Shown here: positions 48,768 through 56,539 of the stretch, in pieces
How positions within the stretch are numbered: the stretch's first letter is position 1
Layout: every line of letters starts with the position of its first letter
DNA from: DASQHL01 sp963843685
GTDB lineage: Bacteria; Chloroflexota; Dehalococcoidia; DSTF01; JACRBR01
Direction: 5' to 3'
Assembly (NCBI GenBank): GCA_963843685.1
Contig: CAWJLO010000027.1
Span: 1 to 64,000 of the forward strand
Length of the DNA: 64,000 nt
The notes under the pieces: generated by a model
Databases searched by the model: none
The model's input: only the letters and a program-made list of their open reading frames with translations
What the model was told of the DNA's origin: nothing
Made by a program: the position numbers and the translations under genes

Positions 48768-49601
48768 TCAGCCCTCGACGACGGCGATGCCGAGCATGCC
48801 GGGGCCGCCGTGGACGCCGAGGACGGGGCCGAAGCGGCCGAGGTGGATGGGGACGCCGGGGAGGGCTTCGCGCACGCGCTCGGCGAGGACGTCGGCGTCG
48901 TCCGGCGTGGTGGTGTGGAGGATGGCGACCTCGGAGATCGGCTGGTGCTTCGTGGAGAGCGACGCGAGCTCGTCCAGGGCCTTTTCGTGGGAGCGGACGC
49001 GGGTGACGGGGAAGGCTTCGCCGTCCTTGACGGTGAGGATGGGTTTGAGGCGAAGGAGGCCGCCGAGGAAGGCCTGGGCGCGGCCGATGCGGCCGCCGCG
49101 GCGGAGGTACTCCAGCGTCTCGAAGGCGACGGCGATGCGGAGGCGGGCGGCGACGGACTCGGCGGCGGCGACGCAGTCGTGGCGGGAGGCGCCGTCGCGG
49201 GCGGCACGGGCGGCGGCGAGCACGCACATGCCGAGGCCCATGGAGACGGAGCCGGAATCGACGACGCTGATCTTGTCGGCGGCGACGTCCTCGGCGGCGC
49301 GACGGGCGGTGTCGACGGTGCCGCTGAACTTGTGCGAGAGGTGGACGGACACGACGTCGCCAAAGGACGAGAGGTGGCGATAGGCGTGCTCGAAGAGGGC
49401 GGGGGGCGGCTGCGACGTGGTGGGGAGGTCGTGCTTCATCTCCGCGAGGCGGATGTAGAACTCGTCGGCGGTGAGGTCCTGGCCGTCGCGGAAGGATTCG
49501 TCGCCGATCTGGATAGTGAGCGGGATGACGGTGATGCGCAGCTCTTCGACGAGGGCGCGGGGGATGTCGCAGGTGCTGTCGGTGACGATGTGTACGGTCA
49601 T
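48768..49601 (-). CDS. DegV-family fatty-acid-binding protein
   Basis: A 277-residue protein. VHIVTDSTCDIPRALVEELR and VIPLTIQIGDESFRDGQDLT are the DegV N-terminal motifs. LPTTSQPPPALFEHAYRHLS carries the TSQPS-type fatty-acid-carboxylate loop (Thr-Ser-Gln), and HLSHKFSGTVDTAR the second. FETLEYLRRGGRIGRAQAFL precedes the C-terminal domain. DegV (FakB-type) proteins present fatty acids to the kinase FakA. Here the gene overlaps the FakA-like gene by one base (TAATG), which makes a FakA-FakB pair likely. Confidence 0.92.
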   Translation of the reverse strand: MTVHIVTDSTCDIPRALVEELRITVIPLTIQIGDESFRDGQDLTADEFYIRLAEMKHDLPTTSQPPPALFEHAYRHLSSFGDVVSVHLSHKFSGTVDTARRAAEDVAADKISVVDSGSVSMGLGMCVLAAARAARDGASRHDCVAAAESVAARLRIAVAFETLEYLRRGGRIGRAQAFLGGLLRLKPILTVKDGEAFPVTRVRSHEKALDELASLSTKHQPISEVAILHTTTPDDADVLAERVREALPGVPIHLGRFGPVLGVHGGPGMLGIAVVEG

Positions 49602-51280
49602 TACTCGACGCCGATCAGGTAAGGGTAGTGGGGCTGGCCGCCATCGACGACCTCGACGTCGACGTGGAGTTCGTCGTTCAGGGCGCCGGCGAGGCTTTGC
49701 GCGTCGTCCAGCGTGACGCCCTCGCCGGCGTAGAGGGTGACCAACGCGCCGGGACGGTCTTCGAGCATGCGGCGGACGCAGGCGCGGACGGCGTCGGGAA
49801 TGGTGGGTTCAGCGACGACGAGATCGCCGTCGACGAGGCCGATCGGCTGGCGCTCCGCGACATCGATGCCGTGGACGCGCGTGGCGCGGGCGGCAAGCGT
49901 GACCTCGCCGGTGCGGACGGCGGCGACGGCGCGCTCCATGGCGGCGACGTTGTCTTCGAAGGGGGCTTCGGCGTTGAGGGCGACGAGCGCGGCGACGCCC
50001 TGCGGGATGGTCGACGCGGGGACGACGTGGACGCGGCCGGGGAGATGTTCGGCGGCCAGACGGGCGGCGAGGATGACGTTCTTGTTGTCGGGGAGGACGA
50101 TGACGTCTGCGGCGCCGGTCGCTTCGATCGCGGAGTCGATGGCGGCGCGGATCTCGCCGGCGCTGGGGTTCATCGTCTGGCCGCCGAGGACGACGCTGGT
50201 GGCGCCGATGGAGCGGAGGAGGGCCTCGATGCCGGGGCCGGCTCCGACGGCCACGACGGCCAGCGCGGCAGCGGCGGGGCGCGCGCCAGACGGGGTGGCC
50301 GCGAGGCGCCGGAACTGCGCCTCCATGTCGTCGGCCTTCTCGTGGGAGAGCGTGCCGAGCGCGCGGGCGGCGGCGAAGGCGGCCTCGGGCGCCGGGGTGT
50401 GGAGGTGGACGCGCGTGACGTCGGGGCCGGCGACGACGATGAGGCTGCCGCCGAGCGGGCGCATCAGGTCGCGCACCATGTTGGAGTCGAGCGAGGGGGC
50501 GTGGATCACGAATTCGGTGCAGTAGCCCGCGCGATCGCCTTCGGCGTGGGCGCCGGACGTAGCGGCGAGCCAGGCGGGATCGATTGCGCCGAGATCGTCG
50601 GTGCGGGCGGGCGCGGTCTCGCCGCGGAGGGCGCGGAGCATGCCGTCGAGCATGACGTAGAGGCCCTGCGCGCCGGCATCGACGACGCCGGCCTCCTTGA
50701 GGAGCGGCATGAGCTCGGGCGATCGGCGGGCGGCGTCGTGCGCGGCGGCGGTGGCGGCGGCGAGCGCGTCTTCGACGGAGGCGGCGGCATCGATCTGCGA
50801 CGCTGCTTCGGCGGCGGCGGTGATGGCGGTGAGGATCGTGCCCTCGCGCGGGTTCGTGACGACGCGGTAGGCGGCGGCGCGGCCGCGGTCGAGGATGCGG
50901 GCGAGGGCGCGCGCATCAAGCGCGTGGGCGTCGATCGCGGCGGTGTCTTCGCCCGCGAAGGCGCCGACGATCTGGGAGAGGATGACGCCGGAGTTGCCCT
51001 TGGCGCCCATGAGGGTGCCCTGGGCGGCGGCGGCGGTCACGTCGGGTAGCGAGTCGCTTGGGGCGCGGTCGATCTCCTCGATGGCGGCGCGCATCGTGAG
51101 GGACATGTTTGTGCCGGTGTCGCCGTCGGGGACGGGGAAGACGTTGATGGCGTTGAGGGCGGGGGCCTGATCGCGAAGGGCGGTCCAGCCGCCGCGGAAG
51201 GCGCGCGCGAGCGCCGGCCCGTCGATGCCCGGCGGGGGGGCCGGGCTGGTCGGGGCTGGTTGTGAGCGGGGTTCGGGCAT
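49601..51280 (-). CDS. YloV/FakA-like fatty acid kinase (DAK2 domain)
   Basis: A 559-residue protein. DGPALARAFRGGWTALRDQA and NAINVFPVPDGDTGTNMSLT begin the DhaL/DAK2 kinase domain with the P-V-P-D-G-D-T-G-x-N-M metal/ATP motif. AAQGTLMGAKGNSGVILSQI is the second. The middle contains GYCTEFVIHAPSLDSNM and the DegV-like DAK1_2 region. VIVLPDNKNVILAA and VVPASTIPQGVAALVALNAE mark the YloV C-terminus. FakA phosphorylates FakB-bound fatty acids for phospholipid synthesis. It is coupled to DegV and divergent from rpmB, an arrangement seen in Firmicutes and other Gram-positive relatives. Confidence 0.93.
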   Translation of the reverse strand: MPEPRSQPAPTSPAPPPGIDGPALARAFRGGWTALRDQAPALNAINVFPVPDGDTGTNMSLTMRAAIEEIDRAPSDSLPDVTAAAAQGTLMGAKGNSGVILSQIVGAFAGEDTAAIDAHALDARALARILDRGRAAAYRVVTNPREGTILTAITAAAEAASQIDAAASVEDALAAATAAAHDAARRSPELMPLLKEAGVVDAGAQGLYVMLDGMLRALRGETAPARTDDLGAIDPAWLAATSGAHAEGDRAGYCTEFVIHAPSLDSNMVRDLMRPLGGSLIVVAGPDVTRVHLHTPAPEAAFAAARALGTLSHEKADDMEAQFRRLAATPSGARPAAAALAVVAVGAGPGIEALLRSIGATSVVLGGQTMNPSAGEIRAAIDSAIEATGAADVIVLPDNKNVILAARLAAEHLPGRVHVVPASTIPQGVAALVALNAEAPFEDNVAAMERAVAAVRTGEVTLAARATRVHGIDVAERQPIGLVDGDLVVAEPTIPDAVRACVRRMLEDRPGALVTLYAGEGVTLDDAQSLAGALNDELHVDVEVVDGGQPHYPYLIGVE

Positions 51281-51372
51281 GCTCGGCGGGTTGCCTCAGA
51301 TTCGAATTGCGTGCTAGAGTGCCGCGTTCACGATTCTAACACGGGTCTCAGACCCGGCGAGGTACAGGCGAC

Positions 51373-51582
51373 ATGCCCGCGATCTGCGCAGTGTGCGGCA
51401 AAGGGACGACGTTCGGACGGAACATCCGGCACCGGCACTCGGGGCGGTGGGAGCGTGAGGCGCACAAGACGAACCGGGCGTTCCGGCCGAACCTGCACAA
51501 GCAGGTGGTGCACGTCGGCGGGGACAAGGTGCGGGTGAGGATCTGCACGCGGTGCCTGCGGAGCCAGACGAAGCCGGCGTAA
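51373..51582 (+). CDS. rpmB: 50S ribosomal protein L28
   Basis: A 69-residue protein with MPAICAVCGKGTTFGRNIRH, the zinc-type C-x-x-C at the start, and RAFRPNLHKQVVHVGGDKVR. VRICTRCLRSQ gives the second Cys pair. All features match bacterial L28 with its zinc ribbon. It is located divergently from the FakA-like gene (92-bp gap) and followed by a hairpin terminator with a T-run. Confidence 0.97.
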   Translation: MPAICAVCGKGTTFGRNIRHRHSGRWEREAHKTNRAFRPNLHKQVVHVGGDKVRVRICTRCLRSQTKPA

Positions 51583-51607
51583 CGGCCAAGCTGGTTGAAA
51601 CGAGATG

Positions 51608-51627
51608 AACCCCCGGAGACGGGGGTT
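51608..51627 (+). terminator. rho-independent terminator after rpmB
   Basis: AACCCCC (51608-51614), loop GGAGAC and GGGGGTT (51621-51627), followed by TTCGTTTTG. Typical stem and U-run, 26 bp past the L28 stop. Confidence 0.88.
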
Positions 51628-51694
51628 TTCGTTTTGCGCTGTGCGGGTGGTGCTGTGTCCGCTGGCGCGTACCCTGCACCACCCTTAAAGGAGA

Positions 51695-51754
51695 GTTTCC
51701 GGGGGGACACCCCCCGGAGCCCCCCGGCAGGGGCGCTGCGCTCCCTGCACCTCC
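51695..51754. repeat. dispersed intergenic repeat, copy 1 (GGGGCGCTGCGCTCCCTGCACC type)
   Basis: A hairpin-prone GTTTCCGGGGGGACACCCCCCGG stretch and then GGCAGGGGCGCTGCGCTCCC followed by TGCACC. The latter part is repeated at 52170-52197 after a related GGGGACA segment. No coding function is apparent in either copy. Confidence 0.65.
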
Positions 51755-51820
51755 GCTTGCGCACTTGGTCTCGGCGACGTAGATGGCTTGCAAAGTGGCG
51801 GGCGAAGAGTATGACGGCGC

Positions 51821-52115
51821 ATGAATTGGCTCATCGATCCGTTGCGACGCACGTACTTTCGCTTGGCGGCGCTGCTGCTGTTGATGTTGCCGCTGTTCGT
51901 GGCGAACCGGTGGAACGAACACGGTTTCCTGGCGTCGGGTTGGTCGCGGATCACCTGGCCAGTGGAGGTCACCCGTGCATCCGTTCTATCTTTTCTGGCA
52001 GCACGGACTGCCGTGGTGGGATTACTGGCCGTTCGGCGTGGCGCTGCTGGGGGCGGCGTTGGTGGTGGACCTGGCGCTGTTCTCACGCGCTCGACTCTGG
52101 TCCAAGGCGCGATAG
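51821..52115 (+). CDS. small two-helix membrane protein, probably one frameshifted gene or two overlapping small ORFs
   Basis: ATG 51821 gives MNWLIDPLRRTYFRLAALLL and a TM helix, then NRWNEHGFLASGWSRITWPV. At 51970-51980 the best coding frame changes. GTG 51975 (GGAGGT six bases upstream) or a continued fusion gives HPFYLFWQHGLPWWDYWPFG and a second TM (ALLGAALVVDLALF) ending SRARLWSKAR at 52115. Either two overlapping short membrane ORFs or one about 95-residue protein with a missing base. Aromatic-rich, no known family. Confidence 0.45.
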
Positions 52116-52122
52116 AGTCCAT

Positions 52123-52202
52123 GTCTCCTTGGGGACATCCCTCGGACCCCCTCTTCCGGTGATCTTCGACCTGCGGGGCGCTGCGCTCCCTGCACCCCTT
52201 TG
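52123..52202. repeat. dispersed intergenic repeat, copy 2
   Basis: GTCTCCTTGGGGACATCC, a spacer and CTGCGGGGCGCTGCGCTCCC followed by TGCACCCC. Related to 51695-51754 with the same ordered parts, though the middle has diverged. Together with copy 1 it indicates a mobile or spreading intergenic element. Confidence 0.6.
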
Positions 52203-52350
52203 GTCGAGTGATGCTCGACGAGTTGTGCGAGACCGCTGGATCGCACGTGCGGGAGATCGACGGCCGAGATCCTGCGCTACGATCGGGATGACGGTTCGGT
52301 GGCGCGCGGGCGCTGAAGCTTTCTGTGCTGTCGGTACTAGACTGCGGGCG

Positions 52351-52887
52351 ATGAAGATCGGGGTGATCGGGGACACGCACTATCCGGAGGCGGGGCCGCT
52401 GTGGGACGAGGCGTACGAGGCGCTGCGGGGCGTCGACGTGATCCTGCACGCGGGTGACCTGCACGTCGTGGAGGTGCTGGACTGGCTGGAGGAGCGGTGC
52501 GGGGCGCCGGTGCTGGCGGTGCGCGGGAACGGCGACGACGGCGGCGGCGGGCGGCCTGTGTGTCCGGAGGACGCGCGCATGAAGCCGGTGCAGACGCTCG
52601 ACGCGGAGGGGCTGCGGATCGGGATGGTGCACGACGCAACGCTGCCGGAGTGGCCGCCGCACCGGACGCTGGAATCGATCATGGAGCACCACTTCGGCGG
52701 ACGCGTCGACGTGCTGGTGCACGGGGACACGCACGTGCCGGAGATCGAGGAGATGCGGGGGGTGCTGCTGGTGAATCCGGGCAGTCCGACGTTTCCGCGC
52801 AACCTGACGCGGCGGCTGGGGACGGTGGCGTTCATCGAGATCAACGGGCGCGACGTGCGGGCGTGGATCCAGCAGTTGGGCGAGTAG
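52351..52887 (+). CDS. YfcE/MJ0936-type metallophosphoesterase
   Basis: A 178-residue calcineurin-like phosphoesterase. MKIGVIGDTHYPEAGPLWDE has GDTH (D-x-H), VDVILHAGDLHVVEVLDWLE the GD motif, and VLAVRGNGDDGGGGRPV the GN[HG]D motif. MVHDATLPEW and DVLVHGDTHVPEIEEM give the closing H and G-D-T-H-x-P pair. All metal ligands are present. Known members hydrolyse phosphodiesters; the substrate is not deducible. The GGC-rich GDDGGGGRP loop is a small local insertion. The start is ATG 52351. Confidence 0.9.
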   Translation: MKIGVIGDTHYPEAGPLWDEAYEALRGVDVILHAGDLHVVEVLDWLEERCGAPVLAVRGNGDDGGGGRPVCPEDARMKPVQTLDAEGLRIGMVHDATLPEWPPHRTLESIMEHHFGGRVDVLVHGDTHVPEIEEMRGVLLVNPGSPTFPRNLTRRLGTVAFIEINGRDVRAWIQQLGE

Positions 52888-52919
52888 ATTCCCGATAGCG
52901 GTGAGCGTTCGATACGAAC

Positions 52920-52945
52920 AAGGGCGGCCACGTGGGGCCGCCCTT
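52920..52945. terminator. bidirectional hairpin terminator
   Basis: AAGGGCGGCC (52920-52929) pairs with GGCCGCCCTT (52936-52945) across ACGTGG, between the phosphoesterase stop and the convergent DUF4386 gene. It is nearly the same hairpin as at 46640-46665. Confidence 0.8.
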
Positions 52946-52970
52946 GCGGTCGCATTTCCCTGTCTGCGCG

Positions 52971-53738
52971 CTACGGAAGAAGCGGCGCGACGGCGGCGGC
53001 CAACACCGGACGCGAACCCTTTGGCGGCGCGTCCAGGTCGCGCGAGTCGTCGATGGCGGTAAGGGGAGAGGCCTTGAATCCCTTGACGGTGAGATAGACG
53101 CCGAGCGAACCCTCCCAGAGTATTTCCGTCGCGGTGAGGATGAACGACGGGAGCGAGGTCTGGTCGAAGAGCCCGAACAGCGCGCCGGTGGCGGCGGCGA
53201 AGGCCAGCGGACCGCCAACGAGCCCGAGAAGGGCCAGGCGCCGCGGCACCAGACCGGACCGAAACATCAGGTAACCCAGCAGCATCCCGTTCCCAATGCC
53301 GGCACAGAACGCTGGCCCGAGCAGGAACGTCGCGTCATGGATCGCGACGAGCGACCTGCCGACGGTGACGAGCGAGGCGGCGTCCGCTCCCGTCGCGCCG
53401 TGAAGATCCTGTCGCAACGTGACGACGGCGAGGACGCAGGCGATGCCAATGGCGATGACGGTCGACTCAAGAACGCGTGAGGCGACGTAGCCGAGGGCGA
53501 TGCTTTCGCTCTGCCGTTTCAGAATCGGAAACAGGACAATGGCGGTCCCGGCGTTGGTGATGACGAGAATCACTTCGAAGAACGCGCCCAGGGAGATCCG
53601 CGTGTCGGCGCCCGCACCGAGAACGTAGTCGGGATGGTTCAGCAGCGGGCCGTAGAGAAGGAGGGCGCCGATCGAGGAGACGAAGGTGAGCAGGAAGAAT
53701 ACGCCCGCTACCAGTGCAACGCGCCGGTTGGAGTCCAT
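52971..53738 (-). CDS. DUF4386-like multi-TM membrane protein
   Basis: A 255-residue protein with six to seven TM helices. It opens with MDSNRRVALVAGVFFLLTFV, then GAFFEVILVITNAGTAIVLF and LFPILKRQSESIALGYVASR. The ARVLES...HD...FLLGPA pattern, here RVLESTVIAIGI and HDATFLLGPAFCAGIGNGML, is characteristic of DUF4386, which is found mostly in bacterial membranes and has no known biochemical role. ATG 53738 is chosen; its ribosome-binding site is weak. The composition is less skewed than the neighbours. Confidence 0.82.
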   Translation of the reverse strand: MDSNRRVALVAGVFFLLTFVSSIGALLLYGPLLNHPDYVLGAGADTRISLGAFFEVILVITNAGTAIVLFPILKRQSESIALGYVASRVLESTVIAIGIACVLAVVTLRQDLHGATGADAASLVTVGRSLVAIHDATFLLGPAFCAGIGNGMLLGYLMFRSGLVPRRLALLGLVGGPLAFAAATGALFGLFDQTSLPSFILTATEILWEGSLGVYLTVKGFKASPLTAIDDSRDLDAPPKGSRPVLAAAVAPLLP

Positions 53739-53912
53739 GTCGTTTATCCATTCTTGCTGTGGGGAACGAGAGATCGCGCTCAACCTTGTTGTGTGTGGTA
53801 TCCGCACGGCCGCGTCGAGGTGCGGACGTCCGAGTAGCACGAGGGCGGCCGTCGCCGTTCGACGTCGCTCGGTCGCTATTGCGGTGGAGGTGCAAATCTC
53901 TGGGATCTGTGC

Positions 53913-53934
53913 CCCCCTGGTTGGTATCAGGGGG
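53913..53934 (-). terminator. hairpin terminator after the metalloprotease gene
   Basis: CCCCCTG (53913-53919) pairs with CAGGGGG (53928-53934) across eight bases, about 85 bp past the minus-strand stop at 54019. Confidence 0.5.
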
Positions 53935-54018
53935 CGTTGGCCGCTGTGTGCCTGCCCTACGTTAGCACAGAACCCCGGCGAGCGTTCGTGATCCGGGACG
54001 AAGCCAGGAGAGCGATGG

Positions 54019-54762
54019 CTACTGGGGGTGGGCGCGGGCGCCGTAGCGATCGAGGAGGGCCTGGCGGTCGGCGGCGGTGAGTTGCGTGCGGCAGCCGGAG
54101 GTCTCGGCTTCCATGACGGCTGGTGCGGGCAGGTGTTCGAGTCCGAGGAAGTGGCCGGTCTCGTGCAGGAGCGTGGCGTAGAGGCAGTTGGCGGTGCGGA
54201 ACTCTTCGGGCGGCGCTGAGTCGATGACGATATCGGCTTCGATGAGCTTCACCTTGTCGTTGGGATCGCAGTTGGAGCGGCACTCCGACCTCGTGCGCTG
54301 GGTGACACCGGCCTCGTAGGTCAGATCGGGCTCTGAGTTGAGCACGCCCCAGCCGATGGTGTTGGCGCCGTCGTCCTGCTTCGGCGCGCCGCAGTCGCCG
54401 GTGTAGTCGACGGGTACGCCCCAGGTGGCGAAGGCGCGCTGGACGGAGAGGACGAAGAGATCGTGGCTGACGTAGCCGGCGCCGGCCGAGGAGATGCAGT
54501 AGCTCACAGGGAGGTTATCCCAACGCTCGAGGCCGGTGGGGTTCAGCGGCAACTCGGGCGTCGGCGTGGGGACGGGCGTCGGCGTGGCCGTGGGGGTGGC
54601 GGTCGGAGTGAGGGTGGGGGTGTAGGTCGGCGTGCTGGTGGGGCGAGGCGTGGCGCCGGTGATGCGGTCGCGGACGCTGCGGGCGGCACCGCAGCTGATC
54701 GACGTGGCGGCGAGGGCGCCGAACGCGGCAACGATCACCAACAGGGCGATCGCGCGCGTCAT
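54019..54762 (-). CDS. matrixin-like zinc metalloprotease lipoprotein/secreted protein
   Basis: A 247-residue exported protein. The signal peptide ALLVIVAAFGALAATSISC ends in a possible lipobox Cys. A Thr-Pro linker (PTSTPTYTPTLTPTATP region) leads to a metzincin catalytic domain. YATLLHETGHFLGLEHLPAP holds HExxHxxGxxH, and AVMEAE provides the Met-turn, so it resembles M10A matrixins. SYCISSAGAGYVSHD and VQRAFATWGVPVDY match the matrixin N-terminal pattern. Extracellular proteolysis is expected. ATG 54762 overlaps the glycosylase stop (ATGA). Confidence 0.88.
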   Translation of the reverse strand: MTRAIALLVIVAAFGALAATSISCGAARSVRDRITGATPRPTSTPTYTPTLTPTATPTATPTPVPTPTPELPLNPTGLERWDNLPVSYCISSAGAGYVSHDLFVLSVQRAFATWGVPVDYTGDCGAPKQDDGANTIGWGVLNSEPDLTYEAGVTQRTRSECRSNCDPNDKVKLIEADIVIDSAPPEEFRTANCLYATLLHETGHFLGLEHLPAPAVMEAETSGCRTQLTAADRQALLDRYGARAHPQ

Positions 54763-55478
54763 CGGCGCAGGCCCTCGGGGCAGCGGCGCAGCCCTTCGGG
54801 ACAGCGCGGGCGCAGCGGGCAGGAGGCGCAGCGCGGGACGGGGCGGCAGAGCGCTTTGCCGTGGAGGACGATGTAGGCGTGGTAGTTCCGATAGAGCGCG
54901 ACATCGCGCGGGAGGGCATCGTGGAACCAGCGCTGCCACGCGTCGTAGCCGTCGGTCTCCGGGCCGAGCGCGAGGCGGCGGAAGAGGCGCTTCGTGTAGT
55001 TGTCGATGACGAAGACAGGCTTGCCGGCGGCGTAGAGCGCGATGGCGTCGGCGGTCTCGGGGCCGATGCCGTGGGTGGCGAGCAGCGTCGCGCGAAGTTC
55101 GTCGGCGGGGAGCGCGAGGAGGGCATCGAGGCCGCCGGCGCTTGCGATGGTCTCGGCGACGGCGCGGAGGCGGCGGGCCTTCACGCTGGGTGTGCCGCTG
55201 ACACGGACGAGCGCGGCGATCTGGTCTTCGTCCATCCGGACGAGGGCGGCCGGATCGAGCGCGCCGGCGGCACGGAGCGCGTCGAGGGCGCGCGTCGCGT
55301 TGATCCAGGTGGTGTGCTGGACGAGCACGGCGCCGGCGATGACGTCGAACGGGCCGCTGACGGCGTCGGGCATCCAGTGCCACGTCTGACCGGCGTAGGC
55401 GCGCTCGAGCGTGGAGTAGACCTCGTGGACGTCGTACGAAGGAGGAGCGGCGAGCGCCGCGGGGCTAGGGTGCGACAC
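54759..55478 (-). CDS. HhH-GPD DNA glycosylase, endonuclease III-like with [4Fe-4S] cluster
   Basis: About 239 residues. VIAGAVLVQHTTWINATRAL is the helix-rich N-terminus, and ATLLATHGIGPETADAIALY is the helix-hairpin-helix. Here the Lys of Nth is replaced by Glu, as in monofunctional MagIII/Mig-type enzymes. FVIDNYTKRLFRRL has the catalytic Asp. CRPVPRCASCPLRPRC is the iron-sulfur loop (Cys spacing 5-2-5). A 7-residue unit RCPEGLR is duplicated at the C-terminus. GTG 55478 is chosen; the frame is open to 55517 but overlaps the M23 gene further. Base excision of a damaged base is expected. Confidence 0.85.
   Translation of the reverse strand: MSHPSPAALAAPPSYDVHEVYSTLERAYAGQTWHWMPDAVSGPFDVIAGAVLVQHTTWINATRALDALRAAGALDPAALVRMDEDQIAALVRVSGTPSVKARRLRAVAETIASAGGLDALLALPADELRATLLATHGIGPETADAIALYAAGKPVFVIDNYTKRLFRRLALGPETDGYDAWQRWFHDALPRDVALYRNYHAYIVLHGKALCRPVPRCASCPLRPRCPEGLRRCPEGLRR
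54774..54815. repeat. 21-bp tandem duplication at the 3' end of the glycosylase gene
   Basis: Two adjacent 21-bp units (each with the CCCTCGGGGCAGCGGCGCAG / CCCTTCGGGACAGCG pattern) encode the doubled RCPEGLR. Unit length is a multiple of three, so the frame is kept. It is probably recent slippage in a GC-rich tract. Exact unit edges are uncertain. Confidence 0.55.
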
Positions 55479-56469
55479 CCTGGTAGGTCCAGTACTCGGG
55501 ATCGACGTTCTGGCCACCGACGACGAGTTCCCAGTGGAGGTGGGGGCCGGTGGCGAGGCCGGTCATGCCGACGGCGCCGATGACCTCGCCCTGCTGCACG
55601 TCCTGACCTTCAGCGACGTTGTAGGACGACAGGTGGTGGTAAGCGGTGAAGACGCCGAGGCCGTGATCGATGATGACGGAGAGGCCGCGCTCGACCAGCA
55701 GGCCAGCGAAGACGACGCGGCCGGTCGCGGCGGCGACGACGGGTGTGCCTTCATCGGCGCCGATGTCCGTGCCGCTGTGGTGTTCGCCGATCGGGCCGTT
55801 GTTGTAGCTGCGGGCAGTGCCGAACTCGGTGGTGATGGGGCCCGGCACGGGGACGATGAAGGGGCCGCTCCAGAGCTTGACGGGGCTTTCGACCGCGAAG
55901 AGGGCGGCGCGGATGTCGAGCTCCTTCTGTTCCTCGCTCGCGGGCTGCAGGCCGTTTGGCCCGCCGACGGCAATATCGATGTTCTCCGTCGGGAAGGTGG
56001 TCGGGTCGACCTGCACGAGGAGATGTTCGGTCTGGAGGACGGCGCCGTCGGCGTCGGTGAGCGTGACAACGACGTCGTGATCCCCGGGCTCGACAGTCGC
56101 GCCGGCGCCGATGGGGATCCAGAAGCCTGTGTCGTCCGGAACCATCTGGTAGGTGCGTCCGAGGAACACGGCTGACGCGCCGGATGCGCCGCCGCCGGCG
56201 ACGTGGAGCACGGCAGTGCGGCCCTGCGAAAGTTCCGCGTCAGGAGGAGGCGGTGTCGGGGTGGGGATCGGCGTCGGCGTGTCGGTCGGGGTCGGCGTGG
56301 GCGTGATCGTCGGCGTGTACGTGGGCGTCGGCGTGATGGTGGGGGTAGCGGTGGCCGTGGGCGTGTTGGTGGCGGAAGCGCCGCCGACGATGCCGCAGCC
56401 GGTCAATGCGGCGCAGGCGCAGAGCGAGAAGACGAGGAACGCGACGAACCGGTGTGATCGGCGAGGCAC
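55465..56469 (-). CDS. M23-family peptidase lipoprotein (LysM-free, TP-linker)
   Basis: A 334-residue lipoprotein: signal peptide with LTGC lipobox, a Thr-Pro repeat linker, an Ig-like N-terminal domain, then the M23 peptidase. GTARSYNNGPIGEHHSGTDI contains the H-x3-D zinc pair, HLSSYNVAEGQDVQQGEVIG the barrel, and TGLATGPHLHWELVVGGQNV the H-x-H. The catalytic set is complete. Such enzymes are peptidoglycan endopeptidases or their regulators. Its stop overlaps the glycosylase gene that follows on the same strand. Confidence 0.92.
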   Translation of the reverse strand: MPRRSHRFVAFLVFSLCACAALTGCGIVGGASATNTPTATATPTITPTPTYTPTITPTPTPTDTPTPIPTPTPPPPDAELSQGRTAVLHVAGGGASGASAVFLGRTYQMVPDDTGFWIPIGAGATVEPGDHDVVVTLTDADGAVLQTEHLLVQVDPTTFPTENIDIAVGGPNGLQPASEEQKELDIRAALFAVESPVKLWSGPFIVPVPGPITTEFGTARSYNNGPIGEHHSGTDIGADEGTPVVAAATGRVVFAGLLVERGLSVIIDHGLGVFTAYHHLSSYNVAEGQDVQQGEVIGAVGMTGLATGPHLHWELVVGGQNVDPEYWTYQGVAP

Positions 56470-56539
56470 TCGATCAGTATAGATGCCGCGTGCGCCGCGA
56501 CGGCGCGCAAACCTTGCGTAGCGTTTGTTACGGGCGGCG

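Noticed and set aside
54763..55383. In-frame N-terminal extension of the metalloprotease (454-residue ORF)
   Set aside because: The extension is a shadow of the glycosylase gene; the signal peptide starts at 54762.
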